A stretch of DNA of 30,817 nt from a virus: the IMG/VR virus record IMGVR_UViG_3300028025_004499, positions 1 through 30,817 of that record. The stretch is one strand, 5' to 3'. A model generated the notes under the pieces. That model saw only the letters and a program-made list of their open reading frames with translations, was not told the DNA's origin and ran no database searches. This document shows positions 1 through 7,453 of this stretch, piece by piece. Position numbers and translations under genes: made by a program. Every line of letters begins with the position of its first letter. Within the stretch, counting starts at the first letter, position 1.

Positions 1-162
1 TCCCCCCCCCCCCCATTTTACACATTTTCACTTTTTCTACTTTCACTTTCTCTCTACAAAACATGGGGGGCCTTTTCTACAAGTACTCTATATACAACAG
101 TGCGGAAATTTTCTCTTACATTTACGGCTTATATAGATATATTATAATATACATAATTTCAT
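1..162. other. Non-coding leader with poly-C and pyrimidine-rich tract
   Basis: No convincing gene lies here. Bases 2-14 are 13 consecutive C, and there is no G at all before base 65. Bases 15-60 are T/C rich. Six G follow at 65-70 and could pair with part of the C run across a loop of about 50 bases. The rest is very AT rich and runs into the first gene. It may be a transcription start or leader region, a slippage-prone tract, or an assembly boundary; the sequence does not decide between these. Confidence 0.5.
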
Positions 163-185
163 ATGGCCCTACTATACAAAAATAA
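63..185 (+). other. Possible 40-codon reading frame that starts with a tag-like peptide (relic?)
   Basis: An ATG at 63 opens a 40-codon frame whose first residues are MGGLFYKYS. This closely resembles the GG-x-LLYKY peptide carried by many proteins downstream. The remainder is low-complexity, rich in Ile and Tyr, and encoded by AT-rich DNA. It overlaps the start of the next gene in another frame. It is most likely a tag left behind when its gene body was lost, or chance. I do not claim it is expressed. Confidence 0.2.
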
Positions 186-1044
186 AAGTATTATAAAATA
201 CAAGGAAGGGGATGTTTTAGACCCCCCTAAAAAAGGTATGAGTTCTTCTAATGAGCCTACTTTACAAGATTACTTAAAAGTATATAATTCTGCTATAGAG
301 TTAGAGAATAATTTGAAAAAATATCCTAATTATAAACTTATAGATCAAAAGGAATTAGGTAACAATGATAGCTGGAAAGACCGTTTATATGAAGCTAGAT
401 TGTCGTATGATGATTGGCATAATCCTAAATCTAAACTTCTTAAACAATATTTAAGTAGTCCTGGTATGCCTAAGCATCGAAAAAACCATATACCAAAAAA
501 TATGAACGATTATAATCCTGAGTTTTATTACAAACAGGATAGTCCTAATACTTTTTATCAAAGGGAATTATCTTCAGGTTATTTGAATAAAGATTTTCCT
601 ATGGCTTATTATGATACTCGCATCAGGCCTACTTCACTGTTTAGATATCAAGGTGATTTAGGACCTAACAATATAAAGGACGGAGTAGAACTTTTTAAAT
701 ATAATCCCACAATAGTAAAAGAGCAAGCTTTAAAAATATTTCCTGGGGCTGAAAAAGAATTTGAAAAAATAGACAGTCTTTATACTACCCCAATTGCATC
801 TACAGAATCTAAACCTGTGGTTAATACTACAACTAATACTATTCCTACAGTTAAACCTAGTAGTACGCCGGTAGGGTGGCAACCTTTCTCTGTTAATGGT
901 AGAGTTTTAGATCCTGAAATCTACGGTTATGGGGAGTCTGTAAATAACAGGCCTTTAGAATTAGCACAATTTGCTAGTTCTTATTTAAAAAAAGATATAA
1001 TGGATCAGTATAAAAAATCTGGAAAATATCCTTGGCAAAAATAA
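163..1044 (+). CDS. Tagged accessory protein with C-terminal 'LDPxIYGYGES' domain
   Basis: The 293-residue product begins MALLYKNKSIIKYKEGD, a variant of the short basic tag shared across this cluster. The middle (about residues 30-200) is charged, rich in Tyr, Asn and Pro, and matches no family I recognise. A Ser/Thr/Pro linker at about 210-235 leads to a C-terminal domain (about 236-293) with PVGWxPxSxNG, LDPEIYGYGES, AQF and YPW. The same C-terminal domain ends the gene at 2851-3456, so the two share a module on different bodies. No signal peptide or membrane segment is visible. It is the first of a tight same-strand run; the next gene starts seven bases on. Function unknown; probably virion cargo, by analogy with its tagged neighbours. 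Confidence 0.8.
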   Translation: MALLYKNKSIIKYKEGDVLDPPKKGMSSSNEPTLQDYLKVYNSAIELENNLKKYPNYKLIDQKELGNNDSWKDRLYEARLSYDDWHNPKSKLLKQYLSSPGMPKHRKNHIPKNMNDYNPEFYYKQDSPNTFYQRELSSGYLNKDFPMAYYDTRIRPTSLFRYQGDLGPNNIKDGVELFKYNPTIVKEQALKIFPGAEKEFEKIDSLYTTPIASTESKPVVNTTTNTIPTVKPSSTPVGWQPFSVNGRVLDPEIYGYGESVNNRPLELAQFASSYLKKDIMDQYKKSGKYPWQK

Positions 1045-1050
1045 AATATT

Positions 1051-1947
1051 ATGAGTTTATTACGTAAATATCAAAAAGGAGATAGCAAATTAAGTTTTCC
1101 TATCGGCCCAAGAAAAAGTAAATTTATACTAAATAACAAAATTGTAGATGCTGATTTACTAGAAAAAGAAAATGTAGGAGATAAGACAGTAGAAAGCCAA
1201 TTAAAGACTTTTGATGCTTATAAAAAATCTCTTGATTATATGAGAGATTGGCAAAATTCTCCTAAATATAAAGAAATGTTGATGAATTCTTCAATAAATA
1301 AAGATATGTATAATTATACATCTAAAATGAGAAATGAGAATTTAAAAACCGTACCAATGTTAAGAATTGCCACTAGCCAAGAAGATGAAGATTCACGCAC
1401 AGGTGGTTCTTTAATGCCATACACTGGTCAAATAACAATTTTTCCTTATGGTTTAGGTAAAGAATCTGCAGTAGGACATGAAATGTCACATGCTACTGAT
1501 AGACCAGTCCCTGGAAAAATTTATAATGGAAACTGGGTAATCCCAAAAAAAGACGTAAAATATATTAATGAGCACAAAGGAAAAAATAATACAGACAATC
1601 AAAATTATAAAGACAATCCTGACGCTTTTTTAGACCCTGAGCATTATAAAGAACATTATATAGATTATGTAGGAGAACCTACAGAAACTAGAGCTAGGCT
1701 TAATGAAATTAGAAAATTTTCTAAAAATAATAATTTATATGATCCTTTTAAAGAGGGTGTTTCACCAGAATTATATCATGAAAAATTAAAAAACGCAGAA
1801 TTTCCTGATAATCCTATGGAAGATTTAAAAAGCTTATATACAGACGAAGAAATTATATATATGCTTAACCACATTTCAAAAAATGATAAAAAAATTAATA
1901 GCAATGTGCAGGCCTCAAAAAAAGGAGGTTTATTATATAAACCTTAA
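1051..1947 (+). CDS. Tagged HExxH zinc metallopeptidase
   Basis: The 298-residue protein has a shared tag at each end: N-terminal MSLLRKYQKGD and C-terminal KKGGLLYKP. The zinc-peptidase motif HEMSH lies at residues 143-147 (His143, Glu144, His147). The likely third ligand is Glu212, in GEPTETRARL, about 65 residues downstream. This spacing and the 'PxExxAR' context recur in the gene at 5423, so the two appear to be related peptidases. There is no secretion signal. Expected chemistry is peptide-bond hydrolysis with one zinc ion; the substrate is unknown. It could act on host proteins, peptidoglycan cross-bridges or phage precursors. Start and stop abut the neighbouring genes closely, which supports co-transcription. 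Confidence 0.85.
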   Translation: MSLLRKYQKGDSKLSFPIGPRKSKFILNNKIVDADLLEKENVGDKTVESQLKTFDAYKKSLDYMRDWQNSPKYKEMLMNSSINKDMYNYTSKMRNENLKTVPMLRIATSQEDEDSRTGGSLMPYTGQITIFPYGLGKESAVGHEMSHATDRPVPGKIYNGNWVIPKKDVKYINEHKGKNNTDNQNYKDNPDAFLDPEHYKEHYIDYVGEPTETRARLNEIRKFSKNNNLYDPFKEGVSPELYHEKLKNAEFPDNPMEDLKSLYTDEEIIYMLNHISKNDKKINSNVQASKKGGLLYKP

Positions 1948-1958
1948 AATTAAATAAT

Positions 1959-2849
1959 ATGGCATTATTGTATAAATATCAAAAAGGGGATAAATTAACT
2001 GTTAATGAAAAGAGATATAATGAGTTATACAAACCTTTAATTAGCCATATTGAAGAAAGTTTAACTGAGAATATGCCTCTTAGCACCTTGAGTGTTTTAG
2101 AAAGTGTTTTTAACGGCGGAGAAGATAATGAAAAAGGAACAAGAAATATACCGCCTGTAACTCCTACCTTGAAGGAAATGCAAAAAAAATTTCTGGGTTT
2201 ACGTCCTACAGAAATTAAAAAGCTTTTAGAAACTGACTGGAGAAATTTAACTTTACCTGAAGTTCTGGCAAAAACACCAAAAAATATTTCTTATAGAGAA
2301 ATGTTTAAGTATAGTAATCATATAAAAGATCTTAGAGATAAAGGTTATACTTTTGAAAAGGGTGGAAGTTTGTTACATAAATATCAAAAAGGAGAAACTT
2401 TTAAACAGCCAACTGTGTACGTATCTGATAAAGTAGAGCGTAGCTATTACCATCCTGTAGAAAAGACTATGCACCTTTCTCCTAAAGACGCTAAAGATAA
2501 AGAAATTTTAGCTCATGAATATATACATTATTTACAAAATATAAGTGGAGATATGCACGCGCCTGTAAATGGACCTGTAAAAGTTCCTACTATACCTATG
2601 ACTGATGAAGCTAGTGCTTACTATTATAATCGTAAAAATTTAGAGGCTCAAGATCGTATAGATTATATTAAAGGTATAAAGGAATTTAGATTTGTGCCTG
2701 ATGATGTTATTTATGATAAAGAAGTAGATAATATGATGTATTATGAGCCTAGTACGATTGAAGGGAGTGCTTATAAGTGGCAAAAAAATGTAGCTGATAA
2801 ACATCCAGGCTTTCAAGACTTTTATAATAATTTTATAAAACGTAAATAG
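1959..2849 (+). CDS. Two-module tagged protein with HExxH peptidase domain
   Basis: This 296-residue product looks like two tagged proteins joined end to end. It starts MALLYKYQKGD, followed by an unrecognised charged segment (about 12-130). A second complete tag, KGGSLLHKYQKGE, sits at residues 134-146. Behind it is a zinc-peptidase domain with HEYIH at 186-190 and a candidate third ligand Glu in STIEGSAYKW near the C-terminus. The internal tag sits exactly at the module boundary, which suggests either gene fusion or a linker that is cut. No signal peptide is present. The next gene begins one base after the stop codon. Peptidase assignment is from motif only; the substrate is unknown. Confidence 0.85.
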   Translation: MALLYKYQKGDKLTVNEKRYNELYKPLISHIEESLTENMPLSTLSVLESVFNGGEDNEKGTRNIPPVTPTLKEMQKKFLGLRPTEIKKLLETDWRNLTLPEVLAKTPKNISYREMFKYSNHIKDLRDKGYTFEKGGSLLHKYQKGETFKQPTVYVSDKVERSYYHPVEKTMHLSPKDAKDKEILAHEYIHYLQNISGDMHAPVNGPVKVPTIPMTDEASAYYYNRKNLEAQDRIDYIKGIKEFRFVPDDVIYDKEVDNMMYYEPSTIEGSAYKWQKNVADKHPGFQDFYNNFIKRK

Positions 2850-2850
2850 T

Positions 2851-3456
2851 ATGTTGCTATATAAATATCAAAAAGGAAATACATTAAAAATTTCTGATCC
2901 AAAGGAATTTGCTTATAGAAATAAAATGTATAACGACAGTTTAAACTTATACAAAGAAAGTGAAAAAGCAAGAGATGAACAATTTGAAAAATATAACGTG
3001 CAGTTTACAGATTTTAATAAAAAAGATGCAGCTCAAGCATTAAATGTACTTATTAAAAATAAAAAAGCTACTAAGTTAGAAAAAAATTCAAATATTAAAC
3101 CTATTGGAACAAGCAAAGATTTTAAAAATACTTTACTTATCTATAAAAAACCCACTCAACCGGTAGCTTTAAAAAAAGCAAAACCTAAAAAAGAAGAAAT
3201 TGTAGAAACAGAAACTATAATAGAAACTCCTACAGTAGAAGTTGCAAAAGTAAAAAGTAAACCTATTACTTCTTACCCAGTAGGTTACGCTCCTTACTCC
3301 CACAATGGAAACATTTTAGACCCTAAAATTTATGGTTATGGAGAAAGCACTAGCGGAAATCCTATACAAATTGCGCAATTCATAGACTCTTATGGGTTAA
3401 AGCAAAAAATGAGAGAATATTCTAAAGATAATTCTTATCCTTGGCTAACTAAATAA
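2851..3456 (+). CDS. Tagged accessory protein sharing the C-terminal domain of the first gene
   Basis: The 201-residue product begins MLLYKYQKGNTL. A charged helical segment (about 15-95) and a Lys/Pro/Thr/Val linker (about 100-140) follow. The C-terminal domain (about 143-201) contains PVGYAPYSHNG, LDPKIYGYGES, AQF and YPWL, closely matching residues 236-293 of the gene at 163-1044. The two bodies differ, so this C-terminal domain is mobile in its own right. No catalytic motif is seen. The ATG of the next gene shares the final A of this gene's stop codon. Function unknown. Confidence 0.8.
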   Translation: MLLYKYQKGNTLKISDPKEFAYRNKMYNDSLNLYKESEKARDEQFEKYNVQFTDFNKKDAAQALNVLIKNKKATKLEKNSNIKPIGTSKDFKNTLLIYKKPTQPVALKKAKPKKEEIVETETIIETPTVEVAKVKSKPITSYPVGYAPYSHNGNILDPKIYGYGESTSGNPIQIAQFIDSYGLKQKMREYSKDNSYPWLTK

Positions 3457-3710
3457 TGTGTACTATATATTGCATATCTTCAGTAACTACTGGATTTTTC
3501 TACCTTAATGTAGCAGAAAATTATGAAGCTTGTGTAAGTATGCACAATAAAATGCTTATTATGCAAAAACACCCCATAAAAAATTTACAAAAAATTTATA
3601 ACACACATGGGCCCGATGATATATATTATACCCCTATGGAAGATATAAATTGTAAAAATAAAGATCAAATAGTATTAGCTTACAGGGCTGCTATGACCGC
3701 TAGAAATTAA
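3456..3710 (+). CDS. Small protein resembling a degenerate GIY-YIG fold
   Basis: The 84-residue product has no tag. Its layout follows the start of GIY-YIG nuclease domains: TIY at residues 3-5 where GIY is expected, then YLN at 16-18 where YIG is expected. The stretch HPIKNLQKIYNTHGPDD (about residues 39-55) resembles the 'HPNxKLQxAxNKYGxDxF' segment of that family. The catalytic Arg after YIG and the terminal Glu are not where they should be. If the relationship is real, this is a non-cleaving, possibly DNA-binding descendant. The start overlaps the preceding stop by one base. The match is a visual one and needs a profile search. Confidence 0.65.
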   Translation: MCTIYCISSVTTGFFYLNVAENYEACVSMHNKMLIMQKHPIKNLQKIYNTHGPDDIYYTPMEDINCKNKDQIVLAYRAAMTARN

Positions 3711-3761
3711 CATTTACTTTTAAAAATTTATTATTAATTTTATACAATAAATATACAAAAT

Positions 3762-4169
3762 ATGGAAATGGAAACTTATTACGGGGTTGACTTGGTGTCT
3801 GCTGTACCTATGACAAAAAAAGAATACATTCTTAGTAAAGACTTAAAATTTAATGATAACGAAGACCAAGAAGGAATGGCAATTTCTACTGATCAAACTG
3901 GCCAAACAAAAATTTTTTGGACTCCCCTTACACAATTTAATAAAAATTGCGTAAAAGAAATTATTCCTAAATTACCAAAAAGTAAATTAATTGATTATCA
4001 GCAAAGAGTAGTAGATGAGTACTCTGAATTAATGGTAAAGATTGATAAGCTTAAAACTTTTTTAGATTCTAAACCAGAAAATGTTGAAGATCTAGAGCTT
4101 TTAAATTTGCAACTTACAGCTATGAAAACCTATGCTAGTATTTTAGCACATAGAATAAATAAATTTTAA
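3762..4169 (+). CDS. Small conserved phage protein (helical C-terminus)
   Basis: The 135-residue product has an N-terminal part with a 'FWTPLTQFNKN' strand/helix, similar to the 'SWSPKEVF' region often found in small phage proteins. Its C-terminal half, about residues 83-135, is amphipathic helical: 'ELMVKIDKLKTFLDS' then 'LLNLQLTAMKTYASILAHRI'. Helices of this type recur in small phage proteins of unknown role. It carries no tag and no catalytic motif. It follows a 51-base AT-rich gap and is the last gene before the terminator at 4191-4215. Family resemblance is from memory and the function is unknown. Confidence 0.75.
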   Translation: MEMETYYGVDLVSAVPMTKKEYILSKDLKFNDNEDQEGMAISTDQTGQTKIFWTPLTQFNKNCVKEIIPKLPKSKLIDYQQRVVDEYSELMVKIDKLKTFLDSKPENVEDLELLNLQLTAMKTYASILAHRINKF

Positions 4170-4190
4170 GATATATACCCGACAAGGTAG

Positions 4191-4215
4191 GCCCGCAGAG
4201 ATGTGGGCTTTTTTA
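4191..4215 (+). terminator. Rho-independent terminator
   Basis: Stem GCCCGCA (4191-4197) pairs with TGTGGGC (4202-4208), with one wobble pair and loop GAGA, and is followed by a T run. It ends the first tagged-gene unit, after the stop at 4169. The genes from 4279 on therefore probably have their own promoter in the AT-rich stretch 4216-4278. Confidence 0.85.
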
Positions 4216-4278
4216 TTTTTACTTTTTTCTTACAATATATATTGGTATATTATTTTATAAAATATAAAATCTATTGGT

Positions 4279-4437
4279 ATGTTACTATATGATAAAAAAT
4301 CATTAAAAAATAAATCTGTTAAAAAAGCAGCAGATATAAAAGAGCCTGTTTATACAGACACTTATTCTGATCGTTTGGCAAAATTAGCAGCTCACAAACC
4401 TGGACGTAAAGGTTTAGAAGATTACTTAAAAAAATAA
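4279..4437 (+). CDS. Short tagged protein, 52 residues
   Basis: A short gene that starts MLLYDKKSLKNK, a tag variant, and continues as a basic, Lys/Ala-rich peptide ending GRKGLEDYLKK. It is the first gene after the terminator and ends three bases before the next start codon. The tag, the tight spacing and the lack of any other frame in this interval support it as real. No domain is recognised. The C-terminal 'YSDRLAKLAAHKPGRKGLEDYL' region is probably helical. Confidence 0.6.
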   Translation: MLLYDKKSLKNKSVKKAADIKEPVYTDTYSDRLAKLAAHKPGRKGLEDYLKK

Positions 4438-4440
4438 ATT

Positions 4441-4959
4441 ATGCAAGTAAGTAGTAGAAGCTTTGAAAATTACAAAAAAGGCGGTGTTATAGAAGGTAGT
4501 ATAGTAGGAAAACCTGAGCTTACAGGAAACGCTGGTTTAAGATTAACATTTAAAACTGGTGGAATTTTATTGTATAAAAAATCTCCTGTAAATTATTTTG
4601 ACGATGGGGGAATGATGGATGGAAATCCACCAAAGAAAAAATATCCATCTAGAACACAAGTAGCCGCGGTTAATAATCTTAAAATTTCTAATAAACAGTT
4701 GAATTCAAATGATGCAAAATCAAATACAGATTTTAACTCTTATGCAAGATTTATTGATGAGTATGATGATGGCACGCCAAATGATACTTCATATACATAT
4801 ATTACACCAACAGAGAATGTATTTTTTTCTACCGCAATTAACCCTGAAACAAATCAAAAATTTGGGCAAATTCAATCAAATAATAAATTTTCAAGTTTGA
4901 GCCCAGAACAACGTAAGCATTATCAAGCTAAAATTATGCAACAATTAGGAAATAAATGA
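4441..4959 (+). CDS. Tagged protein of unknown function
   Basis: The 172-residue product has the tag inside rather than at the start: KTGGILLYKKSP at residues 38-49. A weaker KKGGVIEG lies near residue 12. The N-terminal 37 residues could be a small module placed before the tag. The rest is polar and low in hydrophobics, including a DDGGMMDG stretch and a region rich in Asn, Asp and Thr, so it may be partly disordered. No enzyme motif is visible. The stop overlaps the next start as ATGA (4956-4959), a typical translational coupling. Function unknown. Confidence 0.7.
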   Translation: MQVSSRSFENYKKGGVIEGSIVGKPELTGNAGLRLTFKTGGILLYKKSPVNYFDDGGMMDGNPPKKKYPSRTQVAAVNNLKISNKQLNSNDAKSNTDFNSYARFIDEYDDGTPNDTSYTYITPTENVFFSTAINPETNQKFGQIQSNNKFSSLSPEQRKHYQAKIMQQLGNK

Positions 4960-5408
4960 ATTCAAGAGTAGCTTTAAATAAATTACGTAAAGACTTAGGA
5001 GATTATTCCTATACTACTTATAATGTAGATCGTTCTCGTAAAGCTAAAAAAGGCGGAGTTTTATTATACAAAAAAGGCAGTGCACTTAAATCTAGAATAA
5101 AATGCCACAATCCTAAATGTAATCATAGTTGGGGTAGAGAAGAAGGCGGAGATGATATGTATATTTGTCATGAATGTGGTACTGATAATGCAGAATTTTA
5201 TAAAAAAGGAGGTATGTTATTATATAAAAAAGGTGGATCTATTCACATAGCTGAAAATAAAAAAGGGACTTTTACTGCGGCAGCAACTAAGCATGGTAAA
5301 AGTGTTCAAGCTTTTGCAAAACAAGTTTTAGCTAATAAAGAAAATTATAGTCCAGCTATGGTTAAAAAGGCTAATTTTGCCCGCAATGCTAGTAAGTGGA
5401 AACATTAA
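4956..5408 (+). CDS. Modular tagged protein: zinc ribbon plus 'FARNAxKW' module
   Basis: The 150-residue product is a string of small modules separated by tags. Residues 1-30 are basic. The first tag, KKGGVLLYKKGS, is at 31-42. A zinc ribbon follows with Cys50, Cys55, Cys71 and Cys74 (CxxxxC and CxxCG) and an internal HSW. The second tag, KKGGMLLYKKGGS, is at 83-95. The last module (about 96-150) has KGTFTAAA, SVQAFA, VLANKENYSP and ANFARNASKW, a motif I recall as a stand-alone small phage protein. The second tag contains an internal Met (residue 87), as if a gene start had been fused in frame. This is the clearest case of the tag marking domain borders. Confidence 0.85.
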   Translation: MNSRVALNKLRKDLGDYSYTTYNVDRSRKAKKGGVLLYKKGSALKSRIKCHNPKCNHSWGREEGGDDMYICHECGTDNAEFYKKGGMLLYKKGGSIHIAENKKGTFTAAATKHGKSVQAFAKQVLANKENYSPAMVKKANFARNASKWKH

Positions 5409-5422
5409 AAAATTAAAAAAAG

Positions 5423-6631
5423 ATGATACTATATAAAGATGGAGAAGTTCTTTCTACAACAAAATCTGAAAATGGTACAATTACCAATTTAGTAAAAACT
5501 AAAAGCGGCGAGCATAAACTACAGGTTAAAACTAAAGATGGTAAATATTACGAAAAAGATTTAGCTGACTGGGAAGCAGATAAATATAAATTAGGTAAGC
5601 AAAAAGATATTTCTTTAAACCCAAAAAAATGGGGCTTAAATGATTATTCAGATTATTCTTCCTATAATTCAGCTTTTAGAAACGCTAGGGAAAGTAAAGA
5701 AAAAGAATTTACTTATAAAGACGAGAGATATAATACAAACCTTATACCTAAAAAAGATTCTGATTTATATTGGGAAAGTAAAAAGTTTTTAAAAAATTAT
5801 TATGAAACTCAGCCGTACGCAGTTTCTTCGGCTATTAACGGCACAAGCCCATTTACAGCTAGAGAAGAATTTTTAAAGAAAAAATATGGTTATTCATTTT
5901 TAGCTGCTTATGACAAAAGAAGTAAGTTTAAAATTGATTCACCTGAGTGGAATAAATTATCTAAAGTTTTAAGCGCTATAGGAGAAGAAGAAGATTTAAT
6001 TTTAAAAGGAAATCACAAAGAATATAATGATTTTTATGATGGTTTAAAAAAGCAAGATAAACAAAAACAAGTAAAAGAAAGATTAAAATCACTTGACAAA
6101 CCTTCATACTTTTCTGTAACAAGCGCAAAACCATTAGACATGTTAGAAGAAGGTTACTGGGATGGTGGAAAAAATAAAACTTTTATGTACACTAAAGGAG
6201 AACCTTCTAAATTAAATACTACTTTTGTCCATGAACTGTCTCATAAAGGCGACGATATAATAGATGTAGTTTTGTCTACTCCTGATATAAATGTAAAAGC
6301 TTTAAATGAATCTCCCTTTGGTGATAATATAAGCCAAAGTGGTTTCAATTATCTTTCAGACCCTTCTGAAATAGAAGCTAGAAAATTATCTACTTTATTT
6401 TTCCTGAAAAAACATAAACTTCCTTGGGAAGCCGGCAAAATATCACCTCAAGTTTTAGACAAACTTTACGATTATCATTTTGATGATAAATTACCGTCTG
6501 ATATTGATCAACTTTTAGAATTATATGGAGCACAGCCAGAAGATTTATTAAATTATTTAAACGGTAATTACGATAAATATAAATATAAGCATAAATATAA
6601 AAAAGGCGGATTGCTATTAAAATACAGATAA
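5423..6631 (+). CDS. Tagged HExxH zinc metallopeptidase (C-terminal tag)
   Basis: The 402-residue product begins MILYKDGEVL and ends KKGGLLLKYR, so tag-like sequences bracket the protein. HELSH is at residues 270-274. A likely third zinc ligand, Glu316, lies in YLSDPSEIEAR, about 45 residues downstream; this context closely parallels the peptidase at 1051. The N-terminal 60 residues contain beta-rich repeats around VKTKSGEHK and VKTKDGKYY, and the middle is charged and helical. A C-terminal helical region precedes the tag. No signal peptide or membrane span is seen. Expected to be a zinc-dependent peptidase with unknown substrate. The next gene starts two bases after its stop codon. Confidence 0.85.
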   Translation: MILYKDGEVLSTTKSENGTITNLVKTKSGEHKLQVKTKDGKYYEKDLADWEADKYKLGKQKDISLNPKKWGLNDYSDYSSYNSAFRNARESKEKEFTYKDERYNTNLIPKKDSDLYWESKKFLKNYYETQPYAVSSAINGTSPFTAREEFLKKKYGYSFLAAYDKRSKFKIDSPEWNKLSKVLSAIGEEEDLILKGNHKEYNDFYDGLKKQDKQKQVKERLKSLDKPSYFSVTSAKPLDMLEEGYWDGGKNKTFMYTKGEPSKLNTTFVHELSHKGDDIIDVVLSTPDINVKALNESPFGDNISQSGFNYLSDPSEIEARKLSTLFFLKKHKLPWEAGKISPQVLDKLYDYHFDDKLPSDIDQLLELYGAQPEDLLNYLNGNYDKYKYKHKYKKGGLLLKYR

Positions 6632-6632
6632 T

Positions 6633-6827
6633 ATGAATATAGAGGATTTACATGAGATGGAAGATTCTTTTGAATCTTACGATGATAATAAACAAATACA
6701 GATTAAAAAATCTGTTGAAAGTGTAGAAGAAGAAGAAAAAATTTTTACTGGTACAACTCCTGCTAGACGTAGAATAGTAGAATCAGATAACAGTGTAGAT
6801 AATCGTTGGAATAAATTTAAATTTTAA
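6633..6827 (+). CDS. Small acidic protein
   Basis: The 64-residue product is highly acidic in its first two thirds (runs of Glu and Asp, including VEEEEK). It then has a short basic stretch, TPARRR, and ends NRWNKFKF. It has no tag and no recognised domain. It sits two bases after the peptidase gene and five before the transglycosylase gene, so it is probably co-translated with them. An adaptor or inhibitor role for a neighbouring enzyme is possible, but nothing in the sequence proves it. Confidence 0.6.
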   Translation: MNIEDLHEMEDSFESYDDNKQIQIKKSVESVEEEEKIFTGTTPARRRIVESDNSVDNRWNKFKF

Positions 6828-6831
6828 AAAT

Positions 6832-7452
6832 ATGATTTTACTTAAATATCAACCGCAACCATTATTTGATTTTGAATCAGACCCAGAACCAGTGCCAAAA
6901 AAACCAGCTGCAACAAAAGAAGTAAAAACTTCAAAAATTCCAACAGATATATTTTTAAGACAATTATATTCTGAATCAGGTTTAGGTGAAGGTGCTTTAT
7001 ATAAACAACAATTATTAAGTAGGTCAGCAAATTCTCCTTTAGCAGTAGGCCCAGCCCAAATACAAAAAGTAGCTTTAGACGAATATAATAAAAAATACAA
7101 TAAAAAATATAATTTAGAAGACAGATTAAAACCAGAAGTTGCCGCAGAAATTCAGTCAGGTTATATGAAAGATTTATATAATAAAGATTTTATAAATAAA
7201 CCTAATCAGCTAGAAAAAGTAAGAATTGCAAAAACATTATTAGCTTATAATAGAGGGCCAGGTGCAGCAAAAACTATTTTAACTGATTTAAAAAATAAAG
7301 GTTACGATATTTACAATTCACTGGATTGGGTTGATAAAATACCAAATGCTGAGGGTAAAAAATATGTTACTAATATAATTAAGGGTTTTAGCCCAGAAGA
7401 TGAAACAAAATATCAAAAATTAATAAAAAATACTACTTTTAAATACGATTAG
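6832..7452 (+). CDS. Tagged lytic transglycosylase / lysozyme-like protein
   Basis: The 206-residue product begins MILLKYQPQP, a tag variant, then a Pro/Glu/Lys linker up to about residue 38. The body has the goose-lysozyme/SLT layout. Catalytic Glu48 lies in LYSESGLGEG, followed by AVGPAQIQK (the 'GxxQ' segment), then LLAYNRGPGA and a C-terminal YVTNIIKGF. This predicts cleavage of the glycan backbone of peptidoglycan. No holin or signal peptide accompanies it, which argues for a virion-borne wall-opening enzyme rather than a secreted endolysin. That location is inferred; the fold assignment is strong. It is followed after one base by the next gene. Confidence 0.88.
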   Translation: MILLKYQPQPLFDFESDPEPVPKKPAATKEVKTSKIPTDIFLRQLYSESGLGEGALYKQQLLSRSANSPLAVGPAQIQKVALDEYNKKYNKKYNLEDRLKPEVAAEIQSGYMKDLYNKDFINKPNQLEKVRIAKTLLAYNRGPGAAKTILTDLKNKGYDIYNSLDWVDKIPNAEGKKYVTNIIKGFSPEDETKYQKLIKNTTFKYD

Positions 7453-7453
7453 T

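Noticed and set aside
4191-4215. tRNA or small RNA gene near the GC-rich hairpin
   Set aside because: Only a short hairpin and a T run are present, with no cloverleaf; it is a terminator. No tRNA, CRISPR repeat or insertion sequence was seen elsewhere in the window.
4709-4900. A 63-codon frame inside the gene at 4441-4959
   Set aside because: Rich in Met, Ile and Gln through AT-rich codons in a shifted frame; no sign of selection or a leader.
4956-5408. AAAAAAGG-GG runs in the tag codons as programmed frameshift sites or internal Shine-Dalgarno sites
   Set aside because: The runs follow simply from Lys-Lys-Gly-Gly codons. The reading frame is meaningful on both sides, no useful alternative frame follows, and Bacteroidota make little use of Shine-Dalgarno pairing.
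6842-7100. Reverse-strand frames over the transglycosylase gene
   Set aside because: They are low-complexity, lie wholly inside a gene with a clear catalytic motif on +, and have no domain of their own.
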